The notes beneath the pieces were generated by a model, which worked only from the letters and a program-made list of their open reading frames with translations, was not told the DNA's origin and did not search any database. A stretch of 64,000 bases of DNA from Ceratothoa steindachneri (Eukaryota; Arthropoda; Malacostraca; Isopoda; Cymothoidae), in contig OZ018329.1 in NCBI GenBank assembly GCA_963969495.1, positions 68,498,160 through 68,562,159 on the forward strand, in the 5' to 3' direction. The stretch's first letter is position 1, and the number at the start of each line of letters is the position of its first letter. Below, piece after piece: positions 1-13,170 of the stretch. Both the position numbers and the translations under genes were made by a program.

Positions 1-88
1 GAAAGTCCACCAGAAAGAGTAAAGTCATTTTAAAGGGGTCAGGGAAAGTCCACCAAAAAGAGAAAAGTCATTTTAAAAGGGTTAGGCT
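1..88. repeat. 43-bp tandem repeat, two copies
   Basis: The motif GAAAGTCCACC starts at 1 and again at 44, followed by nearly the same AAAGTCATTTTAAA segment each time, so the period is 43 bp with few mismatches. The array may continue left of the window. No coding content is visible. Confidence 0.8.
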
Positions 89-2619
<2,531 letters not shown>

Positions 2620-2734
2620 TCTTTCAGGAGCGCGAAAAAGAATGATGAAAATGAATCTAACAAACCGCAAGAAACAGAAAACGGGAAAATCTTTCTTCGA
2701 AAATATTATTTCCTAATTCGCAAAAATTCTGTAC

Positions 2735-2835
2735 AAGGGTGGGATTCGAACCGTGCACACTGAGGCAGCGAGCATTCATCCGCTTTGATCTCAATTAAAT
2801 CATATTTAGGGCACTAGGCCACTTGGCTTCGACAA
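2735..2835 (-). repeat. tRNA-derived SINE head (pol III A and B boxes)
   Basis: On the minus strand a B-box GGTTCGAATCC lies at 2752-2742 and an A-box-like GTGGCCTAGTG at 2822-2812. The spacing suits a class II (Ser/Leu-like) tRNA promoter. The intervening sequence does not fold into a clean cloverleaf, so this is better read as the head of a tRNA-derived SINE or a tRNA pseudogene than a functional tRNA. The body probably continues toward lower coordinates and meets the (TA)n tract. Confidence 0.5.
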
Positions 2836-5599
2836 AGGGTTAAAATCGCCATTTCTTTGAAAAGAACTAACACACAGTTATAAAGTAAAATTAAGTCCTT
2901 TGAAATGTAAATAGATAAAATTTAAACCCATTTTTTCTCTTACTATTTAACCTAAAGTCATTTTAAATTGAATAAATACTTTTGGAAAACTATCAAAATA
3001 CCGAGTTATGGCACAAACATGGCAATAACTTTCACATCGAAATTAATTGTCAATGGAGATCTATTGCCTTTGGCTATTCCTTTGGTTGAAAAAAATATAC
3101 GAGAGGAAGAAAACATATGAGGACGCAGTCAATATTAACTACGACGCATTTAATATTAACTCGTAAGTAAAGAGAATGAAAAGAATTCAATTCTTTGCAG
3201 TAGAAATTTCCATGACAGGAAAGTTGCGGCAGTGCAAAGCACTGAGTGCATACCCGATAAGACTCTTTGACTTCGTTTACTTCTAATTCCTGACCTTAAA
3301 ATAATAAGAGAATATTTTATGAACTAAGAAAGTATGATGGATAAAATAAAAAGTACAAAACCAATTGAATAAGTAATGAAAAAAAGACGAAAGACTGTCA
3401 TAGCAAGCTCAACATCTACGGTGGCTAGTCATACAAGACTGCTAATTTACTAAAAAATACTAACTTGTGACTCCTTATACTAACATAGTTATAGAAATAT
3501 CTAAAAAAAGTCATCCAAAGATTGCATTTGACGCCAGTTTTGAATTCTGTTCTTCATTATTTTTCACATGTTACATATATTCATTCAATTTTTTCTCTCT
3601 ATTCATATTTACAGTATTTGCAAATTCTTCCATAGAAATGCGAACGCATTATGCTAAGCGATTAACACGAAAAACGATATTCATGTATCCATATTTTCTA
3701 TTATTTTACAATGTTTTAACGGTTTTTATAGTCCCATCAATAGATAGTTACCAATTCAAAATGGTAAGGTTTAGTTGGCATAAATATAAATAATTCATTT
3801 TAAGGACTTAACTTTGATATTGTTAATCATTTTCTTCGGCATCTCATCAAAGTTAACTTTAAAAATTACATGCTCTAAAAAACGAAAAATGTTGCGTACA
3901 ATTGATTTAAAAGAGTTTAATTTCGTTTGCAATGCATCTCAAACTATTTCAAACTAACCAAGAGAGAAGGAAGCGACCACTTCCAATCGTACAGTGTAGA
4001 GTTAATTTCAACACTTTCGTAGTGGAGATATGTCTCAAAAACAAGATATAAAGGGAGTTAATTACTAATTGAAGATGCACAACTGTAGTTGCTGAACTAT
4101 GAAAACTCACGATGGGGTAGCTGTCCATGAAATGCTACGGAGACTGAGTCTTGGCATTACAATAATGTCGGGCAATCTGCAGTTAATTGGTGAAGTGAAA
4201 AACCTGGAGAAATGGGTTCCACGTGAACTCATTAAAATTAGTTAATCTTCATTTCAAATACCTACCTCATATACCTTAACAATTTATAAGTTTATAAGTG
4301 GCTGCAAAGACCGTGTGTACCAATTACGGCCAGCTCAGTCGGTTATAACTTACTAATATCTCAGACATATTTATCCTAACGATTTTTAAATATATTGACA
4401 GTAATAAAATGGTACACATTATTTCCAGGCAAACGATCCCAATTATTAATTACCCTGTAAGTGAAATATTTTTTAGTTATGTTAGTTTCACCACGCCTTG
4501 TAGCTTAAATCCATTGCTTCTTGTCCTACTTGAGTTATTAAGTTCAAAGATTATATGTAACATCTTCGGATGTTACATCTTCCTAACTTCTCAACTTCTT
4601 TTCGCACTCAGAAAATTTCAACATACTTATTTATAGAAACGACAGATGCTTCTCGTTATATATTTAATAAATGTTAAATTCATCATTATATATTCATTAA
4701 ATTTATTTCTTTAATTGTCACTTGGCATCGCATCATATTGTATTATATATAATTTTGAAGTTTTTTTCTGAATTAAAATATGATATGGACATTTTAAAAT
4801 ACTCAATATTAGAGAAAATATGATTGATTTAATTAGCATTCGTGGGCGGGGCTTATATATCTGAAGTTAAGAAGCACTTCATAAAAATAATGAACATTAG
4901 AGCCCCTAACGATGTCTGGCAATCGCATTTGAATTCAAACCTAATGTTAGGCTTTAGAATTGTGGATACTATCAGTTGCCTACAAATAGCGGGGGAGGGG
5001 TGAAACTCACTTGCATTAATAGGGGGTCTGGGGAATAAAGCCCCATTTCGAAATAATTATCTTAGAGTTCGACTTAAAATGCAGTTAACAAACATTGTTA
5101 AGCGCTCCTATGTTTATTGATTTTATGAAGTGCTCCGTCCCTTCGGAGAGGAGCTAGAAATGGAGTCATTAAATTTCCTTGAAGTGGGTGACTGTGTATT
5201 CCAAATTTATCTATATCAAGATTACGTTATATATTTACAAGTATATTTATTTTATAGATTAAACGTTTTAATGTTTTTACCTATTGTTCGTATATGCATC
5301 TTATTTAGATAAATACAACAATTGCCATACAATCAAATCATTAATTCAAAAATAGGATATATAATGTGTTTATTTATATTACAATCTTTGCTTTTCCAAA
5401 AGAACTGCCAAAGGCTATCACTTTTATAATGTTGCTATACTCATAGGTTGCAGTTCTTTTAGCAACGGATTAAAAATAAATACAGAAGTAAATTTTAGTT
5501 TTACATAAAAAACCTGCTTACACGAATAGAGTACAGCCTATAGAAAAATACAAATAAATTAAAAATTAGTTTTAAGTAAATTATTTACTCTAAAAAAGT
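2836..5599. other. AT-rich stretch with no recognisable gene
   Basis: Only short open frames occur (for example 3467-3793 and 4409-4636, plus). Their products are hydrophobic, Phe/Ile/Tyr-rich and lack known motifs. No transposon ends were recognised. Confidence 0.4.
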
Positions 5600-6558
5600 G
5601 GGTGAAACTTCAGAAGACCTACGCCGTGTTTTTTGTAGTAAAAGCAGTACTTATGGTATTTTTAGGCATTCTAATCATCATTTACGGCTTCGGTTAGGCG
5701 CGGAAAGCACTTATTTTTATGATACTAGTACTCTGAGTACAGGTCTATTTGCAGTGATACTATTTAAAAAATAACTACTTTACGCGCGAAAACGAAGCCG
5801 TAGAGGATGACTAAAATGTCGAAAAACACCATTAGTACTGTTCTTACTAACTTACTATTGGCTTATAGATTATTCGTATATGCGTTTGGGTAATAGTTCA
5901 GTTTAGGAGGCGCTATTTCTGGGCTACAATTAATGCGATCGGTTCTGCACGTTTATCGAAATAATAAAGACGATAGTGCCGCCTACTTTAGGCTATTTCG
6001 GCCAAAAATTAACATTCTTTAGTTACTTACGAAGCCCCCCTACCCCCACCCCCGCAACTTAAAAAAAAACTCGTACTATTTCTAATTCAAAAGGTTAAAC
6101 ACAAGATTTGAATGCAAAAGGCGATTACTAAATGTCGTCGGCACCATCGTCGTCTTTAATTACCAAATAAATAATCACCTCACGCTCTAAGCTAAACCAT
6201 CTCCACTCTTCACTATTATAATCGAGCCGCGCTTCTTTTCCACCTATTGAAGTCCAACAAAACTGAGTTAACAAGACTCGCGCTCTTTTAACTTCTTGCC
6301 TCCAGAATTGCCAATGTTTGAAATAAGGCCGAACTAGGGGATTGCCAGTGTGTGAAAATTGTGGTTTATTTTCACATAAAAAGGAAGCAAGGCTCGCCGT
6401 ATTTCAATGTCAAATTTAAACCTTTTAAGGTATAATATCTCAAAAATATGTACTTACCGCACCAAACTAACACCATCTCTGCTGACTGGAATGCCTACAA
6501 AAACCGTGAGTACTTGTATAACACTAAAAATACGGCGTAGATCTTCTAAAGGGTGAAA
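5600..6558. mobile_element. Non-autonomous DNA transposon with long TIRs and 8-bp TSD
   Basis: A perfect 8-bp direct repeat GGGTGAAA lies at 5600-5607 and 6551-6558. Between them the ends are inverted repeats: left CTTCAGAAGACCTACGCCG and, read from the right, TTTAGAAGATCTACGCCG. Similarity continues imperfectly for about 65 bp inward through AGTACT, GGT.TTT and AGGCATTC blocks. A third, inverted copy of the subterminal block lies at about 5780-5845, making an internal foldback with about 5635-5700 (TACGGCTTCG opposite CGAAGCCGTA). There is no coding capacity. An 8-bp duplication is typical of hAT, P and Merlin superfamilies; which one is unresolved. Confidence 0.8.
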
Positions 6559-7291
6559 TCCAATTTAACATCGATTATTTAATCGAGAGAAAAAGAATCG
6601 GAAGGTGATAGTAAGTGAGAAGAAATGAAAGGAAAGGACCATCCAGTCACCTGGTATCTACACACACACACCTCCTCACTAAATATCCCTAAACCTACTT
6701 CTAATTTTAACACTATACTGTCATATCTACCGCTAAATTATACCGTCATACACCTTAAGAACCTTAAGTATTCTAAAGAGAATTACCCGACAGAAGCTGA
6801 TCATCATCCAGCCCATTCATGCTTCTTCTTTAAAAGACTTAGCCCATATTTCTAGTTCGCATCCTGTTGCTTAGTGTTTAGTTGTTTGCAGTAATTGTTC
6901 CAAGTCGCTTTAACACCAAATAAATCTATGCAGCCTTGTCCAATTTGGACAGTTCATAAAATAGATAATACGATTCCATTTAACAAGTGGTCTATTGACA
7001 TTCCAGAAACAGATCTTTGAGCCCACTTTAATGGAGAAAATAAAAAGATACCTTTCTGTGTCTTTTTATTTCTTTATTAAGCTGTTCGTATAAGCCAAGT
7101 TCACAATGTATGAACAGGGACCCAGAACCTCCAACATTTAAAATACTACCGTTGCATGTCTATATGTGTGTGAAAAAAAAACTGTAACAACGTTTCCACC
7201 CTATTTTATATCGTCTTTAACAGAACTTCCAAACTATGAGGCGCGGATCTTCGAGGAGAGAGAAAATAGCCACAAAGGACATATTTTATTC
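6559..7291. other. No recognisable gene
   Basis: A 76-codon plus frame at 6625-6855 has no motif. Nothing else stands out in this AT-rich stretch. Confidence 0.4.
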
Positions 7292-7326
7292 CTAGACGTC
7301 TTTCGACCGCATTGGGTCATCTTCAG
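7292..7326 (-). ncRNA. Hammerhead-ribozyme-like motif (Penelope-type 3' end relic)
   Basis: On the minus strand CTGAAGA (7326-7320) is followed by T, a perfect 4-bp stem GACC/GGTC with a 6-nt loop, then GAAA (7304-7301) and GACGTC. This is the layout of the minimal hammerhead motifs known from Penelope-like retroelements. The extra T beside the stem and a poorly defined stem I suggest a relic. It lies just outside the 3' end of the LINE at 7.3-12.8 kb and resembles the motifs at 56601-56634 and 60405-60440. Confidence 0.45.
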
Positions 7327-7334
7327 GTAAAAAT

Positions 7335-7867
7335 GGTAGTAACTCTTAGAATTTGCTTGCTTGAAGAATAAGTTAGGAAAAAGATTAGCGTGGAAGATGA
7401 GATGATAGATTGTGGGTAAAGAGAGTTTGTAGGATTTGCCCTGGTAGTGAGGGCTACGCTTTTCATTTGTTTACATTTCTTATTTTTTCTTCCTTTTTTA
7501 TGACCTTCAATCCTGTAATTTGTATTTTTGTGTGTATCTTAAATTGTGTTTTAACGCATTCAAGCTTTTCTTTTATACAAAATTTTCAACCTTTATTTAT
7601 TTTTTGAATTTTTTTTCTCCTTAATATTATACTTATTTTAAGAGAGATAACATTTGTTTCTATTTATTTAGTTTATATACTATTTCCTATATATATTTTT
7701 ATTATTTTTTATTTATTTATTTTTTTCAGAGTAATACTAAATGAAGTTGTTCAAGAGTCTAATTCTACTATATACATTTAATTATCTTGCATTCTACACA
7801 TTCATTCGTGTTTGTGAGTGTATTTGTTAATATATCGTGTATGTAATTATTTGTTCGGTGTGGTCTT
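7335..7867 (-). mobile_element. 3' UTR of Jockey-like LINE
   Basis: Downstream of the LINE ORF2 stop (7868) is a T-rich stretch. Its segment near 7430-7460 (TTTGCCCTGG...AGGGC) resembles the 3' UTR of the satellite-embedded LINE copy at 49227-49250. The outer boundary near 7335 is approximate and no clear tail repeat is visible here. Confidence 0.5.
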
Positions 7868-10623
7868 TTATGTGAACCACGGTGCCAATTGCTCCTCTGA
7901 GCATTGTCTCGAGCTAGGAAATCGCCTCTTTCTGCTCACTTTATCCCTTTTGTTCGCTGGGATTTTTAGAACCTCCGCCAGTTCAGGTGACGTTTCATTC
8001 AAGATCCTCTCCCAAGTTCCTTTGGCCAAACTTTGGGTCACCAGATTGATAGGTGTCAGGGCGGCTCTTCGGTGGAGTTGTCTTTGGGGAATTCGGTCTC
8101 GCTTTCTATGTTTATTTATGTAGGGAGACGTCTTGTTCTGAGCTATTCGTAGGCGCTTCAAGCGATTCCTACTTGGGTTTGGGCAATCAGCGCGAGGTAT
8201 ATAAGTGTTGGTCGGATGTGGATGAGATATAACTTTCTGATATTGTTAGAGCTCATATTCCTGAATCTGTGAAGTTTGGATAGTTCTAACTTCACAAGAA
8301 TTTTCTGCGTTTTTAAGTGATGTTCGTACCCGGTGGGGGGGATGTTCAGCTCCAAAACGGTCCCTTCTTGGTGATAGGGAAATATCAGTTCCCCTATTGT
8401 CACGTCTGCTGTTTTTCTGCAACCGAGGGCGAGGATCTTGAACTTTCTGCTATTCGTGCAGATCTTACACTTACTCTCGTACTCATTTATGTTTCTAATT
8501 TCATTAGCAGTTCCTTGAGCCTGAGCCCTAGGATTCATGTATGTACCAGGGATCACCTGGGTTATATCTTCCGCGAACTGGAGATATAATAAGTCCTCCT
8601 TTATCGGGGTTGGTAAATCTATTGTGTAGATTAGGTAAAAGAGGGAGCTCAGGCAACTGCCCTGCGGGACTTCGGCCTCGAGGAGGAACTCAGGTCCTTG
8701 GTGACCCTCAATCATGATTCTGGCGCGCCGTTGCATGACGAAGTCGCAGATAATGCACTCTAGAATCGGGTCTAGCTGAAGGTTCAGTATATTATATTGA
8801 AGGCCCCTCAGCCAGACCTTGTCGAAGGCCTTTTGCACGTCCCTGAGTATGATGTCAGTGTACTTTCCTTCCGCTCGGCACTTGGCGATTTTCTCGGTTA
8901 GGAGCGCGAGTGTAGGGTCTGTTCCACGTTTCTTCCGGAACCCATGCTATTGTGGGTTGTAGGCCCCCTTCTCCTCGAGTTGTTTCTGAAGCCTGTTGGC
9001 TAGAATCTTTTCCAGAATCTTACCGATGATTTCCAAGAGGGAGGTGGGCCTGTAGTCCATCGGCTGTTCAGGCACGTTTTTCATTTTTTGTATAAAGATG
9101 ATTTTTTCCACCTTGTATCCATCAGGGAAGTAGCCAGTGTTTAGAGCCGCGTTCATTACATTTTTAATGCCTTGTAGCAGGCGCGAGGGAGCATTTTCCA
9201 AATGTTGTTTGGTAATCCCTGTCTAGCCAGGAGCTGTCTGTTTGAATGTTTTGAGCATGCTCTTGAATTCCTCAGCGGTGATTGGTCGTCCGTTGCCCAT
9301 CATTCTCCTTTCTTCGGAAACGTGCGGGTGGGGATGCGTTCGGTGGATTCTGGTATTAAGTTGGTCTATAATCTGGTGCTCGAACTCCAGGTCGAAATCC
9401 TCGTTCTCTTCAAGGGGGATCGAGAATAAATTTTTACAGTACCTCCTAAACCTTCTTTCGAGTTTTTCTGGTTCTTCAATGATTTGACCATTTTCTTTCA
9501 GCCTTATTTTCTCCTTCGGGGGCAAACCTCTCAGCTTTTTTATCTCCTTCCAGAATTTTTGGGTGTTCTGCTCTGAGTCGAGTCTCTATTATTCCGTCCC
9601 ATATGGCCCGTTGTTGTGCGTTGATCTGGTTTTTGAGCTCTTCTCTAAATTGTTGGAGTCTTCTGGTGTTGTTTATGTTTGGGCCAAATTGCCTGACTTC
9701 TTCATAGATTTCTCTATGCTCTAAGGCAATTTCTCGCATGTCCTGGGTCCACCTGGGTTGCGGAGGGCTTTTGTGCGTGATGCACGGAATGCACTTTTCG
9801 TCCGCTTCCATGATCAGGAGTGTAATGCGGTTAATCTCATCGACAATCTCTTCCAGTATAGCTTCGCTTAGGTCGGCTGGTTCAAAGCTGTTGAGCATTC
9901 GCTTGTACAGCTCCCAGTTTGCTTTTGCAAAGCTCTTCCTTGGTGGGATAGGAATCATGATAGGTACGAGGGAGATTGTGGCCATGATGGAGATATGGTC
10001 GCTTGGAACCGTGGTGCCAGGAATACTAACCAGATTGAAAGGAAAGTTGATACTTGTTATTTTTATGTCCGTGGCTGTTGCACATCTGTCCGTGATGTAG
10101 GTTGGAAATTCCGGCCCAGCTCTCTCGATCCTGTCTCAGTCAATGACCAGTTGTAGATTTCTGCCTTTTTCGTTAGTTCTGGTAAAGCCCAAGGCCCCCA
10201 GTCAAGCATTGAGGTCGCCCCAAATGAAGACATTCCTGCGGTGGGCAGTTAGGGATAGAAGGTTGTTGATGGGTAGATATCGACGGTGAGGAGGCTGGTA
10301 TTCAGCTGCAATTGTGAGTTCCCCAACAAGTGTAGGGATTTCGACCGCCACGAAGGATTCATCAAGCTCTGGAGCCTTTTAAAGGTGATGTTTCTTCTAA
10401 TGGCGATTGCAGCAACGTCAAATCTATCTTGAGTGGCATTCTTTACCAGGACGTGGTAATTTGAAATTTTCAGCCGTATGTTATTAGTGTTGACACCGTG
10501 TTCTGATATTAGGATAATGTCGGGGTTCACCCTTCTGAATATGTTGACATATTCATTCTCTTTTCTCAACCATCCGTTTGTGTTTAGTGTTAAAATTTTT
10601 AAGGTGTTGTTTATGTTCTCCAT
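7868..10623 (-). pseudogene. LINE ORF2 (APE endonuclease + reverse transcriptase), Jockey-like, broken
   Basis: Read on the minus strand this is a non-LTR retrotransposon polyprotein in several frames. The endonuclease begins at 10623 (LKILTLNTNGW, then ISEHG). It continues with GDLNA near 10200 and SDHISI near 9990, which are APE-type catalytic blocks. The RT follows: YRPTSLLEIIGKILEKILANRL (about 9060-8990), an AFDKVW block (8830), EVPQGSCLSSLFY (8680) and LQFAEDITQ (8590). The usual F/YADD box reads FAED, so the first catalytic Asp is Glu. The C-terminal part ends FPSSRQCSEEQLAPWFT before the stop at 7868. Several frameshifts and an in-frame stop just after AYNPQ (near 8947) show it is dead. 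The fragment at 49907-50389 has the same ending. No RNase H domain was seen. Confidence 0.88.
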
Positions 10624-10968
10624 GTTTTGTGTCTACTCATAGAGTGTGCTACTTATTCCCTGTGCTTGCGTACCTTTCTGCTTTTGATCTTAAATTCCAT
10701 GGCCGGGATTGTAGAAAAGGAGGCGTTGTCAAAGAACACTTTACCAGAGAAGAGTGCTGCCGCGACTTCTGTTTCGTCATCTGTTTCGGCAATCGTCTAT
10801 TTTAGCTTTTGGTTTTTATTCCATTTGTGATATCCGTGGGGTTTAGATTTTATGGGAAGGGGTACTAGTCCGAAGTGTAGAACTTCAGACCAAGTTCCCT
10901 GCCGTCGTACTTGTGTCTATTTCTCTTGCTTTTTTTCTATTCTGTTTTGACCTCTCTTGTGGGTACGC

Positions 10969-12207
10969 TTAACATACTATCACTGTCCGAGTCTGTGTCG
11001 GTCGTCGTTTGACTTTCCCTTCTTTCTGGTACATATGTGGTAGCTTTCTTTGTCTTTTCTTCCCTCGCCTTTCTAGCTTCAATTCTGGGGTCGGTTCTCC
11101 TGGGGGGCTCCTGAGTTTCTTGTTCTTGGACCTTGTGTGGGGGAGCCGTTGATTCGGCTTGGCGGGTAGATGCTGCTGCAATATCCTCTTCATTTACCTT
11201 TGGGGAGAATTAAAATTGTAGGACATCTCCTGAGGGAGGGTTGTCTGGGAACATCTCACTCAGATTGTTATTCTTTAGCATCAGATTGAGCTCACTAGAG
11301 AACGTGCCCGGATTCGTAAGATTTCTCACGTGTGCATAAAGGATGCAGGTGAGAATCTTCGTCGATTCCTCGTTCTCCAGTTTAATATATGTCTTAGTCT
11401 GGGCTTGTGTAGGGTGGGATGTCTTTGTTGCTTGCGCATACGAAGTAGTCCTTCTCCTATGTTCTTCTTTCTTTACGTCCTTTTTTCTCTTAATTATGTT
11501 TCTTTTCATAGGGCACGCCATGGCTAGTGCTCTATGGCCCTGCCCGCATTTCACGCACTTCTCAGTCTTCGTGCAGTTTTTCCAGCCGTGGCCTCTTTCA
11601 CTACAACTGGAGCATGTCTCTTCTATTTCTTGACAGTCCTTTGTGGAGTGTTGCTCCATCTTGTAGCAGCGGAAACACATCTGCACAGGCGTGAACTCCT
11701 CGCGCTCGATCTGGTTCTCGCTGATTTTTGCATGGAAGAGTAATAGACCCCTCTCTTTGGCCTTCTGGGCCATCTCCGTTTCCTTAAAGATCACTTTGAA
11801 TACATGGGTGTATTCTTGGTTCTCTCTTCGGTTTTGGAACTTGATGATTTCTGATACTTTCGCCCAGCTCTGGTTGGCCTCGATTTCTTCTGATAGTTCC
11901 TCCTTCGTGCGAGCACCTATCCAGGGATCGAGGCGACGGCAAATCACACTGCGGTGGGCCTGTATTTGTGGTGGTACTGCGGGCTGGAGGTTTATCTCTT
12001 GGAAAATACGAATGCCATCTTCCTTGCTGATTGTTTTAATATCTTTTTCCCTTTCGCAGATCACCGAGTAACTGGTTGGAGTGTCTATAAGGCGAATTAC
12101 TGCGACACTGAGTTTACCGAAGATGGTCACAAAGACTGTACCTCTCTCCGGTTTGGCCTGACCGTTGATTACCCTGAGGGTATTCGTGTGGCCAGATCCA
12201 TTGCCAT
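10969..12207 (-). pseudogene. LINE ORF1 with three CCHC zinc knuckles, broken
   Basis: This is the nucleic-acid-binding ORF1 of the same LINE. It starts near 12207 (MAMDLATRI), shifts frame near 12175, then runs open from 12130 to 11210. Three knuckles are visible in order: CFRCYKMEQHSTKDC, CSSCSERGHGWKNC and CVKCGQGHRALAMAC, followed by a Lys/Arg-rich stretch. A basic tail (PAKPNQRLPHTRSKNKK) continues in another frame at 11193-10969. Such ORF1 proteins coat LINE RNA and chaperone nucleic acid during target-primed reverse transcription. The relic at 62.7-64.0 kb is homologous, including the segment before the knuckles. Confidence 0.85.
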
Positions 12208-12830
12208 GTTGTTGAGGGTGACCGCCTCGTGGTCCTCGTTAGGCAAGCACGTAGGATAATCAGACTCCCGTTTTGTGTGTGTAATTTGATGAGTATTATG
12301 CGAGTTTTGTGATTATTTTTCTTTAGGGTGGTGGCTTCCCCCCCCCACGCTTTTTTTAGCAGCCTTTGCCCGCGGAGGTATCGCCTTGGTAAATGTTGGG
12401 ATGAGTGTGGTAATGACGCATTTTGATGAGATGATTGATGATTGAGTATGTGTGAGACCGGGTGGGATCATCCCGGGGGATGACTACTGACAGACTCATT
12501 GACAATGCCGCTCCCAGGGGGTGTTTGAATAGCGACTGCTCCCACCATGCACAGAGACGGTTAAGTGTGCTTGTGTGGTCCTGGGATGGGCCTCTGCAGT
12601 GGTTAGCAACCGAGGTTGCAGTCCGTCCCTTTTCCACTCGAGCTTCAAGACAATGTTCTCCGCTGTGGGCTAATCCTCAAACCAGTTTCCTCTAATGCCC
12701 CCAATTATGACTTCTCTAGTAAGCGACATAGTTGGGTGAGGCTGTGTACGGTGATTTTCCTCCGTGGGGCCGCTATGAAGCGGGGAGGAGGGGGCGATGG
12801 CTTTACCCGGTCATCTTCTTAAAAGCGTAG
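12208..12830 (-). mobile_element. 5' UTR of Jockey-like LINE
   Basis: This is a GC-richer stretch upstream of ORF1 on the minus strand, beginning near GAAGATGACCGGG (about 12828-12816) next to the Penelope 3' region. The 93-codon minus frame here has no motif. The 5' boundary is inferred from the change in composition and is approximate. Confidence 0.5.
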
Positions 12831-12969
12831 CCTGAAAAATAGATGATGAAAATGATGATGAAAAGGAGGTGAAATGGTGTAGTAGTAATAGGGTATTATC
12901 TCTCTTGTAGCTTCTATTTCTTCTTCTTCTCTTTTATAATTTTGACAATATGGTAGAGTATATATTCAT

Positions 12970-13170
12970 TTTTCTCTCTCGATATTTAGATTTTAGGTAA
13001 AGGAGGTAATGGCAAAGGATGTCGGGGAACGGCACATGAAAAAAATTTTTTTAGAAGGGAAAACTATGTGTTACAAAATCGTATATAACGGGTAGGGGGA
13101 GATTTTATATCTAAATTTTAGGTAAAGGGGGGGGGGGCAAGGATAAATGGAAGACATGGAACGGGGAAAC
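12970..13170. repeat. Degenerate ~110-bp tandem duplication in Penelope 3' UTR
   Basis: The block TTTTAGGTAAAG... GGGAACGG/GGAACGGGG ... AACTATG occurs at about 12988-13075 and again at about 13108-13180. A poly-G run lies at 13127-13136. It lies directly downstream (minus) of the Penelope reading frame and is probably part of its 3' UTR. Confidence 0.55.

Noticed and set aside
8317..12259. Plus-strand open frames opposite the LINE
   Set aside because: They are shadows of the minus-strand LINE ORFs and carry no motifs of their own.
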